Virus record (IMG/VR): IMGVR_UViG_3300005056_000001
Span: 250,001-314,000 of that record
Strand: one strand, 5' to 3'
Origin: a virus
Length of the DNA stretch: 64,000 bases
Shown: piece after piece, positions 42,807 to 51,988 of the stretch
Position numbering within the stretch: the stretch's first letter is position 1
Layout: each line of letters opens with the position of its first letter
Program-made: the position numbers and the translations under genes
Notes under the pieces: model-generated
What the model saw: the letters and a program-made list of their open reading frames with translations, nothing else
The model's database searches: none
Told to the model about the DNA's origin: nothing

Positions 42807-45194
42807 TTAGTTTATTGGAAAGGTGATATTAGACACACGTGACAGATAGAAATTTATGTTTATATCCCCTCCTTCTAAGGCTTGGTATTCTAGCATAGAA
42901 GTTATGAACACAGAACCGCCCGTTGATATTATTATTCGATACAGTCTGTCGTTTGCATATAAGATTGAACTCGGAACACCTTTTGCCCTGCCGTAAATAT
43001 AAAAAAACTGAGTAGTAGAAGGTCTATAACCAACGGGCAGTTGGAATATTTGACCTAGTGTGGTTCCTGTAGTAATGTTAGTGGTGTTGAAATCACCCTC
43101 GATTGTAACCTTATCCGTAAATTTCCGAAACCTTAAAAACTGTGTCGATAGCGGGAGTGCACTTTCATATGTACCCAAGAATGTGGTGCCCAAACCCGTT
43201 CCTGCGTCTCCTACATTATGCCATGTGTCTAATGGAACATAATCACCTCTAATCACACTATCCAAATCACCGATAGCGGCCGAATGACTTCTGCCGTGTG
43301 TGTCAACCGACATATTTGTTATGTACGGGAATATTGCTGTTGTCGGGAATGATGTCCCGCCCGAACCACTTGCATGTGCCGCAACACCATCCTCAAGATT
43401 AAGTGTGTGTTTATTGTTAAGGTAATCGAAGGCATATTCAAGACCAATACCTTCCATGTCAAACATTCCGTCATGGTGTATGGTTTCCCATTCCGAAAAA
43501 TTAAAAGTTCCTAGTGGCGTCGAGGAACTGCCTGTTCTTGTCATAATAAGTTGCCCCCTATTCATGTTTGTCAAAAAAGGTACCCCGTCAGGCACATTTA
43601 TAAACAAGACTTGTAGCACCATGTCATAGGCAGAAATAGAGAGAGTTTTTGTGTTGTCATACCTAAACGCAAGCAATGCGCCACCATCACTCGACTGAAG
43701 TCCAATTCCGTTTCCTATATCGGCAAGTGTGCCTGTTAAGTCGGGTAAATTCGAATAGTCAGGCACAGGGTTCGGGTTTATTTGATAAATCCCTGCCTCT
43801 ATGGCTGTATTCAAATCTTGTGGACAAGCCCCACGCTGAATAAAATGGTTTTCTGCTATAAGTGTTGCAACCAAATTATTGAAATTGTTTAGGTTGGTGT
43901 TTATGCCACTGCTCAATGACACATTTAAGTTATTCATTAAGTCGGATGTGACAATCAATGAGGGGTCGTTATCCAAAAATGTACTTGCTAGACTAAGTCC
44001 CGAATCAGAAAGCAAATTGTTGCTAAGACTCAAGAACTTGACATCTGTTCCAAGGTCGGAAAATATATGCATTTCATGGGTATAAAAGGCAATGTCATTC
44101 GAATCTAGTGCATTGCCAATTCTCATGACACTATCAAGTGTCAAGAATTTTTGTTGGACGGTTTCCGTGTTAATTTGTAAAACACCCTGTGATGCCTCGG
44201 TGCTAATCGTCACAATGTCTTTTCCGTACAGTGTGGCATTAACAGACGCCAAATCAAGGTATGTCATATCACCCTCCGAAAGTTCGTTTCTTCCTGTAAT
44301 CCGAAGAGAATTTGAGGCTGTTTTGTATATTTTAGAATACAGACGCATAGACGTCTCGTCTCTGTGCCCAATAAAAATTCCGCTATTATAATCATTTTGT
44401 AGCATAACCATAATGGGGGCATTGTCGAATCCCGCAGCATAATCATGCGTATCGTTCTCTAGTGTGTTTTGAATGACCCTGTGATAATCCTGTGCCGCTC
44501 CTCTGATAAATACAGGAATATCCGTAATGCCTATCTTGGCCTCCTTTGGGGCAATTAGCTTATAATCCGACAACTGAACACCGCCGCCTGCACCAATGGC
44601 AGGAATATCAAGCACACTGTCGTTGTTTGCCACGGTATTTATGCCACCACTAACATCGGAAAATAATTTACCGACCGCAAGATATATCGCATCAATAGAA
44701 TCGTCGGATGTACTGCCTGCCAACATGGCGGTTACAATGTCCTGTACTTGTTGCACAGTCAAGGAAGAACCATTTGCGAATGTGATACCTGTGTCCTCGA
44801 ACATGGACACGTTTTCGTTATAAATTATCACAGACAGGTCGGGTAACACGATAACATCACCATGTACCAACTCTGTATATCCAAAATTTAATAAAAATGC
44901 AGGGAGATCTGCCACGATTTGTACATTAACAAATCCCAATGTAATTTGATTGGGGGATGTCAACCCATAGGCAGACATAATAGAGGCAGATAATACCGTA
45001 TCAATAACCTTCCATACCGACCCACGGATACCAACAGAACCAACACCATCATCTCCTTCGTCTCCCTTGATGCCCTTGTAGGCAGGAAGCTTTAATATCA
45101 TAGAGAAGTTGTGGTTAATGTCGGCAACCAAAGACGCCAAGTCTGCTATATTTAGGGTTTTAAGAATTAAACCAAGTTCTGCAAGATTCTTCAT
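42807..45194 (-). CDS. Tail fibre protein with collagen-like motif
   Basis: 795 residues from ATG 45194 (a TTG lies one codon earlier). After an N-terminal helix comes a short Gly-X-Y run, GIKGDEGDDGVGSVGIRGS (about 42-60), typical of phage fibres, then long beta-rich sequence with repeated Leu/Asn/Asp strands. Likely trimeric receptor-binding or fibre shaft protein. Followed by the LamG-like tail protein. Own GTACATA site after a terminator. Confidence 0.75.
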   Translation of the reverse strand: MKNLAELGLILKTLNIADLASLVADINHNFSMILKLPAYKGIKGDEGDDGVGSVGIRGSVWKVIDTVLSASIMSAYGLTSPNQITLGFVNVQIVADLPAFLLNFGYTELVHGDVIVLPDLSVIIYNENVSMFEDTGITFANGSSLTVQQVQDIVTAMLAGSTSDDSIDAIYLAVGKLFSDVSGGINTVANNDSVLDIPAIGAGGGVQLSDYKLIAPKEAKIGITDIPVFIRGAAQDYHRVIQNTLENDTHDYAAGFDNAPIMVMLQNDYNSGIFIGHRDETSMRLYSKIYKTASNSLRITGRNELSEGDMTYLDLASVNATLYGKDIVTISTEASQGVLQINTETVQQKFLTLDSVMRIGNALDSNDIAFYTHEMHIFSDLGTDVKFLSLSNNLLSDSGLSLASTFLDNDPSLIVTSDLMNNLNVSLSSGINTNLNNFNNLVATLIAENHFIQRGACPQDLNTAIEAGIYQINPNPVPDYSNLPDLTGTLADIGNGIGLQSSDGGALLAFRYDNTKTLSISAYDMVLQVLFINVPDGVPFLTNMNRGQLIMTRTGSSSTPLGTFNFSEWETIHHDGMFDMEGIGLEYAFDYLNNKHTLNLEDGVAAHASGSGGTSFPTTAIFPYITNMSVDTHGRSHSAAIGDLDSVIRGDYVPLDTWHNVGDAGTGLGTTFLGTYESALPLSTQFLRFRKFTDKVTIEGDFNTTNITTGTTLGQIFQLPVGYRPSTTQFFYIYGRAKGVPSSILYANDRLYRIIISTGGSVFITSMLEYQALEGGDININFYLSRVSNITFPIN

Positions 45195-45220
45195 CAATAT
45201 ATATTTTTTGTCTTTTTATA

Positions 45221-45227
45221 TATGTAC
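45221..45227 (-). promoter_or_regulatory. Candidate late promoter GTACATA of fibre gene
   Basis: Minus-strand TTTTGTACATATATAAA, 26 bases before ATG 45194, with a terminator immediately upstream. Confidence 0.55.
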
Positions 45228-45254
45228 AAAAACAAAAGAGTTGAAGGTCTTTAA

Positions 45255-45291
45255 CACAAAAAACACGTCTAACATAGACGTGTTTTTTGTG
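45255..45291. terminator. Terminator hairpin
   Basis: 16-bp perfect stem 45255-45270 / 45276-45291, loop AACAT. Ends the leftward transcript of the two small paralogous genes. Confidence 0.9.
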
Positions 45292-45297
45292 GTGGTG

Positions 45298-45570
45298 CTA
45301 ATCGGTTGCGCCCGTGCTTATGTAGTTGTATAGTTTTTCTGTCGCTACAATAACATCACTGATAGAGGTACCCATTCCTATATTTGTTTGTTCCCAACGG
45401 AATTCGCTCCAAACCTTGTCCAAGCATTCTGATCGTAAAGATTGCTCATGTCTAATCTTTTCAAGATCCAATTCTTGGTTATACAGGTCTAGTTCTTGGG
45501 CCGACTTGTCTAAGATGTCCCAAGAACTTTTTTCTTTAGCTCCTGCTTCTTTAACTCCTGACTTTTTCAT
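45298..45570 (-). CDS. Small paralogous protein B
   Basis: 90 residues from ATG 45570 (MKKSGVKEAG), seven bases after the upstream stop. Its C-terminal half (CLDKVWSEFRWE then KLYNYISTG) aligns by eye with the protein encoded just upstream (CLGKVWSIVDWE then VLYNYITKG), so the pair arose by tandem duplication. Downstream of the tail tube; role unknown. Confidence 0.65.
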   Translation of the reverse strand: MKKSGVKEAGAKEKSSWDILDKSAQELDLYNQELDLEKIRHEQSLRSECLDKVWSEFRWEQTNIGMGTSISDVIVATEKLYNYISTGATD

Positions 45571-45577
45571 ATTCACT

Positions 45578-45931
45578 TTAGTTTTTGGGCACAATACCCT
45601 TTGTTATATAATTGTATAATACTTCTGCACAACTCAGGGATTCTATTACATGCTCGGCTTTGCGAGACCCCGAAAGACTCTCCCAATCAACAATAGACCA
45701 CACCTTGCCCAAGCAACGGTCTCTCATTACTTGGGTGTAAATATTGTCGTTTTGTCCTTTGGTTTCAACCTCAAGGAATTTATTTTTTGCTAGTTGGTAT
45801 TCAATATATTCTATTGCACTAGGGCCGCCACCAACACATTTGTGTTGGTTTGTAATAGACCTGAGTTCATCCTTGTCCATTGTGTCTAGTAGCTCCTTGA
45901 GTAACGTGAGATTTTTTGATTCTTTTTCCAT
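45578..45931 (-). CDS. Small paralogous protein A
   Basis: 117 residues from ATG 45931 (MEKESKNLTLL), not the GTG two codons earlier. N-terminal helical region, then the C-x-KVW and YNYI blocks shared with the next gene. It follows the terminator of the tube gene, so it needs its own promoter or read-through. Possibly a tail assembly factor by location only. Confidence 0.65.
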   Translation of the reverse strand: MEKESKNLTLLKELLDTMDKDELRSITNQHKCVGGGPSAIEYIEYQLAKNKFLEVETKGQNDNIYTQVMRDRCLGKVWSIVDWESLSGSRKAEHVIESLSCAEVLYNYITKGIVPKN

Positions 45932-45945
45932 AACCACATAACGTA

Positions 45946-45976
45946 AAAAAATCCCATATTTTCGGTATGGGATTTT
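45946..45976. terminator. Terminator hairpin after tail tube gene
   Basis: AAAAATCCCATA pairs with TATGGGATTTT around a seven-base loop; U-run on the leftward RNA. Confidence 0.85.
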
Positions 45977-46008
45977 GTTTATAATGAAATTAAAGATTTT
46001 CTATGTAA

Positions 46009-46551
46009 TTAAATTGAGGTTTCGGGGAAATATTCGCCTGCAACATTCACTTCCATCATCTTCAGTTCCGAATCAGCAATGTCGGCATCAAAAATTCCTG
46101 CACCAAATGCACCAAAGAACATACAATTTTTCAATGTTCGCTCATACACCTTGACATTATTTCGCAAGAAATATTCAACATTGATATCGAAGGCATAGTC
46201 TCTTTTTAGTCCTAGCTCGAATGTGTTGTGATTATTCATGGCATTTTTTGCAGCCAAGAGTGATGTGTAAATATACAGATCATTCTCCTCGTTAAAGTTT
46301 AGACTTAGAGTAATGGCCAACTCCTGTTTTGTGGAAATTTTGTTTTTTGCAAAAAGACGAATTGCCCCCTGATCTTGCTCGGCAAGTTCTGTTTCGGGAA
46401 TTTGCCAACCCGTACAAGACATTACGTGCTCTGTAATCAATGGCTCAAAGGCTATTGTGGGCGAGAAAATAAAAGTAAGACGGAAGTTGTCGGTTTGGAA
46501 TCCCTCCCATTTATTCAAACCTGCCGCCGTCTGTGTGATATGACTTAACAT
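46009..46551 (-). CDS. Tail tube protein (gp19-like)
   Basis: 180 residues, near T4 gp19 (163). Pattern of T4-type tubes: N-terminal GFQTDNFRLTFIF strand, VMSCTGWQIPETEL (gp19 C-x-x-x-x-P-G type loop), a central helix and C-terminal strands around LKNCMFFGAFG. Tubes stack as hexamers inside the sheath to channel DNA. Transcribed downstream of the sheath gene, the T4 order 18-19. Confidence 0.85.
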   Translation of the reverse strand: MLSHITQTAAGLNKWEGFQTDNFRLTFIFSPTIAFEPLITEHVMSCTGWQIPETELAEQDQGAIRLFAKNKISTKQELAITLSLNFNEENDLYIYTSLLAAKNAMNNHNTFELGLKRDYAFDINVEYFLRNNVKVYERTLKNCMFFGAFGAGIFDADIADSELKMMEVNVAGEYFPETSI

Positions 46552-46584
46552 AATAGATGTATTGTAGGGGTTATTTAAAATATT

Positions 46585-46604
46585 GCCCGAACATATGTTC
46601 GGGC
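46585..46604. other. Perfect 20-bp palindrome in tube-gene leader
   Basis: GCCCGAACATATGTTCGGGC with A/T flanks. It stands between the late promoter motif and the tube start, so it could terminate sheath transcripts or form a hairpin at the very 5' end of tube mRNA. Confidence 0.75.
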
Positions 46605-46611
46605 TTTAAGG

Positions 46612-46618
46612 TATGTAC
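46612..46618 (-). promoter_or_regulatory. Candidate late promoter GTACATA of tube gene
   Basis: Minus-strand AATAGTACATACC eight bases after the sheath stop, 61 bases before the tube start. Confidence 0.55.
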
Positions 46619-46625
46619 TATTTGA

Positions 46626-49577
46626 TTATACGATTATAACAGTACCGATTTCGCTTGTGCTATTGAATGTTGTTGTTCGTATAACAACCTTCTCGGCAAC
46701 GCTGCTAACAATGACTTCAATGTCTATTACCAACATTTGTGCAGCAAGAACGTCACCATCGTTGTTGGTCGAATCAACTATAGATCTTCCGAATGTAAGT
46801 GCACCATTTGCCAAGTATCGTTCCAATACAGAATCCACACGGGCCTTAACTGTTGCACGCAATTGTTCGGTATTCAACTTGCCCAATGCACCCTTTGCGA
46901 TAGGTGTCACTTCTAGTTGTAGCACATTCAATGTTTCACGTACATGGAGCGATTTAAGTGCCGTGCCGTCCTGATTCAAGGTTCGGTTTCCCATTACAGT
47001 AAAGTCTTGCATAATAGGATTTACACCAAGACGTTCTAGGATTGCCCTGTCATCATTGGTCAATTCCATGCCGACCTTTCCGAGTCCTGATGCAGCAACC
47101 CGAAAATCTGATCCGAAAATCGGGATGTGTCCTTGTCCTGCCAACCATTTAGCAGCAAACAAGTTACTCACGATTGGAGCCATAGGCATTTTAATGTCTC
47201 TGCCATTGTCTTTGATCGTTGCATTAGGAAAATAAGTTGCACCATAAGCCGCACCTTGTTGTTTTGTCGGGAGCGTGAATAATTGACTATAAGGCAACAA
47301 TAGATTACCACCATCCTCAAAATGTTCTATGTTAATTTTGGTGTCTGTTGGTGAATCCTTGAAAAATGGATCCGTAGAGTTCTTGAATGTTTTTACAAAT
47401 GGCGTGTTTATCAAAGATGTAATGCCACCCTGACGGTCTCTCGCCACAACAGTAAACTGTGATTTTATATTTGCTGTTGGGTAACTCTCAAACGAATCAA
47501 CCAAATAACTGTATGTTTCATATTCCCTGTCGGTTAGTAAGTCCAATAATTGTCCGCTAATTGTACCATTTAACACATCTTCCAATCGTGTTGGTGTACC
47601 GTTAACAAATTGGTCATTACGAACAGCAAGCCCTTTCATTGAAATTGGATTAAATTGCTTTGTGGTATCTACAACCCTATTCAACTGTAACATGTAGTTG
47701 GCATTGGTAGAAGGCTCACGATACAGAATAATCTCAAGTGAGTTGTCTAGTGTCAAGACGGAAAAATTGCTCCTTGCACCAACAGATGTTGGTACGGATA
47801 CATCGTCATCTCCGCCATACAACGGACGATCAAACTCGGCCACGAAGTAGTTTAGCTCGACCGAAAATGTTGGATTCGCCAAAACAAGTGCCGCAATCGC
47901 AGCGTCATCAATATCAGGGAACGCTATGACGGTTCCACCAACTTGATCTTTTGGATAACCAAAAGTCGGGTCGGTCGGGTCAATGCCTGTGTAGTTATAT
48001 TCAACAGGCAGTCCGAGACTAACACCACCCAAGTATTCCCAATTACCGCTAATAGTATTAAATGTGGCCAATGGAGCCCCAACACTATCAAGCGGAAACG
48101 TCGAAGTGTGTAGTCCGCCAAAAACAACCTTTTTCCCAATAAAATTGAAACGTGTTACTGTTGTTGGGTTGCCATCCATTCCAAGGAATAATGTGCCTGT
48201 TTTTACGGCTGTGGCATTCGTCATGATACACGACCGTCTTGGGTCGTAATCTTGGCCACTAATAGAGATAACGTTTGAGCTAGGTTTCGAGTAATCAAAA
48301 TCTGCCACGACAGGTGTCTCTAACCCTAAAAGCATGGGATTGTTATGGACAATATGATTTCCAATAATTGTAAAATTATTTACATCTTCCTGTGCCGTTA
48401 TTTTTCCGCTCTCAAGGACGTATGCCTGTGACAACGTATTACTATCGTTTGACAACGAGTTATAGTTTGTCGTCACAAAGTCGGCATCAATACTCATTGC
48501 CGAATACTTGTCGCTTGGTGTGTAGTCCATGTTTGAACCCGTCCAATCAATAGTTTTTGTTCCATAAAACTCCATTGGGATAGGACGTTTGCCGTTAGAC
48601 AGCGCAGATGCCGTTGCAACACTTGAAAGTTCTGCCAATGTCGGAGGTTCAAAATCTGCCGCATTATCCAATACATCTTCGTTTATTTTACAGATCAATC
48701 CTGTCAAATCAGAGTCGATATTAATCAAGTTGTCAATCGCCAAGGTTGCAGATGATTGGTTTGTTAATGTTGAAATCAACGAACCTTCATAAGAATTTAA
48801 AAAGCGTGCATCCTCTTCGTTTGATAAACGTTGTAACGCATCAATATCACGTCCATTTGCATCAATAACATCGTTTCTAAGGTTTCCCGCAGAATTAAAC
48901 AGGTAAGCCACAGAGGATGGAATACCAAATGTCAAATCAATGTTAAACACAAAAACCTCCACAAACGTGTCATTCAACAACATTGTTGGCTCTATGGATT
49001 CAGGCAGGGCTTGGTCAAGCAATTCGTAATATTCCCCAATAGTTTGTTTGTAAATAACATTCTTTAGTGGTCGCACAAAAACGGTTAGGTCTTTATTTCC
49101 GATATTTACAATATGCAACAAATCAGTGTCGTTGCTAGGAATGATATTTTCTTCATCAACAAACCAATTTCTGTCGGTATTAAAGTAGTTGGTATATGGT
49201 CTGTCAGAAAGCACACTGTTTCCGTTGTCATCCATTTGTATGTTAAGACCAATTGCTTGTACAACATCCAATGTGTCATCATAACTTCTGACATTCATTA
49301 CCTTTATCGGGCCTTGCGCAAGCATGATCTCGGCAGAACGATGGAAAAAACCGCCTCTACGTTCTAGTCGTCTGTCAATATCACCAAATAACTGAACAAA
49401 TTGTGGGTATGTATCAATACGAATTATTTTATTGGTCACACCTTTTTTGGATTGTCCAATCAATAGTCTATATCCATCAAGCTCTGCCGCTGCACTGAGT
49501 GGCGGAGAAGTGCGCTCAATAAAGTACAAACCCGCCGCTTGTCTACTTATTTGTTGTAATCTAACACTTAGTGCCAT
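46626..49577 (-). CDS. Tail sheath protein (gp18-like)
   Basis: 983 residues, about 320 more than T4 gp18 (659). The N-terminus (DGYRLLIGQSKKGVTNKI, then YPQFVQLFGDID) and C-terminal domain (VMGNRTLNQDGTALKSLHVR through LNTEQLRATVKARVDSVLERYL) are typical sheath domains that form the contractile core; the excess lies in the middle and probably makes surface-exposed domains. Contraction of the sheath drives the tube into the host cell. Own GTACATA site; a tube promoter follows. Confidence 0.92.
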   Translation of the reverse strand: MALSVRLQQISRQAAGLYFIERTSPPLSAAAELDGYRLLIGQSKKGVTNKIIRIDTYPQFVQLFGDIDRRLERRGGFFHRSAEIMLAQGPIKVMNVRSYDDTLDVVQAIGLNIQMDDNGNSVLSDRPYTNYFNTDRNWFVDEENIIPSNDTDLLHIVNIGNKDLTVFVRPLKNVIYKQTIGEYYELLDQALPESIEPTMLLNDTFVEVFVFNIDLTFGIPSSVAYLFNSAGNLRNDVIDANGRDIDALQRLSNEEDARFLNSYEGSLISTLTNQSSATLAIDNLINIDSDLTGLICKINEDVLDNAADFEPPTLAELSSVATASALSNGKRPIPMEFYGTKTIDWTGSNMDYTPSDKYSAMSIDADFVTTNYNSLSNDSNTLSQAYVLESGKITAQEDVNNFTIIGNHIVHNNPMLLGLETPVVADFDYSKPSSNVISISGQDYDPRRSCIMTNATAVKTGTLFLGMDGNPTTVTRFNFIGKKVVFGGLHTSTFPLDSVGAPLATFNTISGNWEYLGGVSLGLPVEYNYTGIDPTDPTFGYPKDQVGGTVIAFPDIDDAAIAALVLANPTFSVELNYFVAEFDRPLYGGDDDVSVPTSVGARSNFSVLTLDNSLEIILYREPSTNANYMLQLNRVVDTTKQFNPISMKGLAVRNDQFVNGTPTRLEDVLNGTISGQLLDLLTDREYETYSYLVDSFESYPTANIKSQFTVVARDRQGGITSLINTPFVKTFKNSTDPFFKDSPTDTKINIEHFEDGGNLLLPYSQLFTLPTKQQGAAYGATYFPNATIKDNGRDIKMPMAPIVSNLFAAKWLAGQGHIPIFGSDFRVAASGLGKVGMELTNDDRAILERLGVNPIMQDFTVMGNRTLNQDGTALKSLHVRETLNVLQLEVTPIAKGALGKLNTEQLRATVKARVDSVLERYLANGALTFGRSIVDSTNNDGDVLAAQMLVIDIEVIVSSVAEKVVIRTTTFNSTSEIGTVIIV

Positions 49578-49615
49578 GATTTATATTGTTTATAGGTTTT
49601 TAAAATATTATGTTA

Positions 49616-49622
49616 TATGTAC
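49616..49622 (-). promoter_or_regulatory. Candidate late promoter GTACATA of sheath gene
   Basis: Minus-strand GAATAGTACATATAAC in the gap after the terminase stop, 38 bases before the sheath start. Confidence 0.6.
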
Positions 49623-49636
49623 TATTCAAAATATGA

Positions 49637-51535
49637 CTACGAATCTTCATATTTAAGCCTATTGCGCAAATCATCAAAATTATAGGCAAACCTCCAATCA
49701 ACACCCGCCATTTTTTTTTGTGCATAATATTGCTCAATGAAAGCCGTAAGTCCACTATTCCTTGACAGTATCGTAAAACCTAGATGTAAGTATGGCACAA
49801 CATTGTCGTCATTGCCCAATTCTGCTTGGTACGTTCCTTTCTTGTTTACTTGGAAAAATCCTATTTGTTCTATAGTTTTCTCGTCGGATATGTCAAATAA
49901 ATTATTTTCCATTGCAAGCTTGAATGCATTGACAGACACTTTTTTAATCGCCCTGTTTGTTGTTAATCCTACCGCACGTCCGCCAACCCGTTTTCCTTTC
50001 GTGTTTCGGCTACTCCGTTCACCGTACCTAAGAAAACAGGCAGGAGGGATAAAAATATTATTCTTCCTCATTGCCTCGTTTATTTGAGTCATGAAGTAGT
50101 CACCATAGGTGTTTCGTTCTATGATGATTCTAATATTTTCAAACGTTGTGAATGTTGCCAACGTATGCACGATAAGTGTAGGCATCTCGGTTTCTAACGG
50201 TATGTCGTTTGCCTCCAAAACAAATTCTTGCCTGAAGGATATTTTACTTTTGAAATTCCCGTCCTTTCGGTGTTGGACAGACAAAAAATGTGCGGTTGTT
50301 GAATCGCCGCCAATACCCTCTGCAAGGTCTATGATCACCACATAGTGTTTATCCCTTAGTTTTTCGGCATCGGGCCTAAATCTAATCTTCGGACTGTATT
50401 TCTCAATACCCCTAAATCTTAAGTCATGGGTTTTGAACGGAACTTTTTTCTCGTCCAACTCACGCATTGTAAATGGAGACAACAGCTTATTCAGTTGGGT
50501 ATCAAAAGACATCTCAAACTGAATCTTGAATTTTTGAAGCGTAATCTTACTGATCATTTTCTTTGCCCACTCAACATCACGTGAGGGTATTTGCCACCAA
50601 TAAACCGTTGATGGTCTGTAAGAGTTTTTACCCTTGACAGCCCCGTCATAAAGCTCATAGAATAAGTCTTTACCATTTGGAGTACTTGTGATAATAAGCT
50701 TGGGATTCTCTACTGCTGCCTGTGCAGGTGCCGCATTTGACAGAAATTCTGCCTGCTTTTCCTTGTTCCCATCAAAGCACAGTGCAAACTCATCAATATA
50801 CAGGGTGTGCACGGTAAGACCGTTGATTGCATCCTTGGTACAGGGTGCCGCCAATATCGAACAACCGTTATCGAACTTGATGTTCTTCTCGTTCCATATC
50901 TCAACACCTGCTTTCATATAAAAAGGAAGTCTGTAATAAATTTCCTTTATTTTGTCCAATACCTCATTGGATGTCTTTTGTTTGTTGGCAAGTATTGCAA
51001 CATTTCTATTCTTGTGAAACATGACATTCCACAGTATATATATAGCAGCCGTTGTTGTTTTTGAGGCCTGCCTCGACCATGCCTGTATGTGGTCATCGTG
51101 TCGTAGGTATGACACCAATTGCTTTAGCTGATGTGGAAATAAATTACATAGCTGATAACTTTGGTCACGTTGTTTTAGGTATGCAAAATTACGGGCAAAA
51201 TGCAACATGTTGGTCATGCACGAAACCATCTCCAATGTTTCGCTATTGGACGGTCGATACACCAACTCTGCCCGTTTTAGTTTTGGGTTATTGTCAAAAA
51301 ATGGGGTTTTCTTAAGGGGCTGACCAACAGCAATCGCATCAATGGCCAATTTTGCACTCTTTGATGTCCATACAATTGCATCCACAGCACCGTTGCCTGT
51401 AAGTGGCTTACGTGGATCATAATGTTTTATGCCACCCTTATCTGCCTTTATTTTCTTTCGGGCTTTTTTTCTTGCACGCTTGACGGGCTTTGTGACCGTC
51501 GTGGTGTTTTTTGCCTTCTCGGGTGGTATAATCAT
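49637..51535 (-). CDS. Terminase large subunit (gp17-like)
   Basis: 632 residues (T4 gp17: 610). Walker A SRQASKTT (154-161, K159), Walker B LYIDE (246-250, D249 and E250), coupling motif TSTPNG (284-289); then the RNase H-like nuclease with D404 in IIDLAEG, E474 in IIERNTYG and a later Asp cluster NDDN. It pumps DNA through the portal and cuts it. The N-terminal 35 residues are Lys/Arg-rich. Odd: the usual Gly before the Walker A Lys (SRQLGKT in T4) is Ser here. Precedes sheath and tube as in T4. Confidence 0.95.
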   Translation of the reverse strand: MIIPPEKAKNTTTVTKPVKRARKKARKKIKADKGGIKHYDPRKPLTGNGAVDAIVWTSKSAKLAIDAIAVGQPLKKTPFFDNNPKLKRAELVYRPSNSETLEMVSCMTNMLHFARNFAYLKQRDQSYQLCNLFPHQLKQLVSYLRHDDHIQAWSRQASKTTTAAIYILWNVMFHKNRNVAILANKQKTSNEVLDKIKEIYYRLPFYMKAGVEIWNEKNIKFDNGCSILAAPCTKDAINGLTVHTLYIDEFALCFDGNKEKQAEFLSNAAPAQAAVENPKLIITSTPNGKDLFYELYDGAVKGKNSYRPSTVYWWQIPSRDVEWAKKMISKITLQKFKIQFEMSFDTQLNKLLSPFTMRELDEKKVPFKTHDLRFRGIEKYSPKIRFRPDAEKLRDKHYVVIIDLAEGIGGDSTTAHFLSVQHRKDGNFKSKISFRQEFVLEANDIPLETEMPTLIVHTLATFTTFENIRIIIERNTYGDYFMTQINEAMRKNNIFIPPACFLRYGERSSRNTKGKRVGGRAVGLTTNRAIKKVSVNAFKLAMENNLFDISDEKTIEQIGFFQVNKKGTYQAELGNDDNVVPYLHLGFTILSRNSGLTAFIEQYYAQKKMAGVDWRFAYNFDDLRNRLKYEDS

Positions 51536-51617
51536 TTTCGCATTGTTTTATGATAATATATCGCAGCAACCATTTGTGGTCGCACATTGATACATTAGGG
51601 TTATATATTTTTTGATA

Positions 51618-51624
51618 TATGTAC
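51618..51624 (-). promoter_or_regulatory. Candidate late promoter GTACATA of terminase gene
   Basis: Minus-strand TTTTGTACATATATC, 82 bases before the start at 51535. Confidence 0.5.
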
Positions 51625-51711
51625 AAAACATTTTACTTATTTGCACGTTCGGATATTTTTACCTAACTTGGCACAACAGAACATACATTACAATAACAGA
51701 TACAGGATAAT

Positions 51712-51978
51712 ATGACAACACAAGAAAAAATATTACATAATCTTAAGAGTCGTGGTCTCGGACACAACGATGCGATAGACGCATTGGACTATGCTAGTGT
51801 AAATCTTGTTATAGACTTGTCAGTGTGTGCACATACATTATCACAGCCTCACTTTGGAGATATTTTACATCAGTGCGATGTTTACATAGGAAGGTGGATA
51901 GGATTATACAGACCAAATAAATGGTACATTATAAATTTCCCTAAACTAACGATCAACAAGTATTTAATAGAACATTGA
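51712..51978 (+). CDS. Hypothetical protein
   Basis: 88 residues, ATG 51712, followed after 10 bases by the deoxyribosyltransferase-like gene. Compact alpha/beta composition; no motif recognised. Confidence 0.5.
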   Translation: MTTQEKILHNLKSRGLGHNDAIDALDYASVNLVIDLSVCAHTLSQPHFGDILHQCDVYIGRWIGLYRPNKWYIINFPKLTINKYLIEH

Positions 51979-51988
51979 ACAAGAAAAA

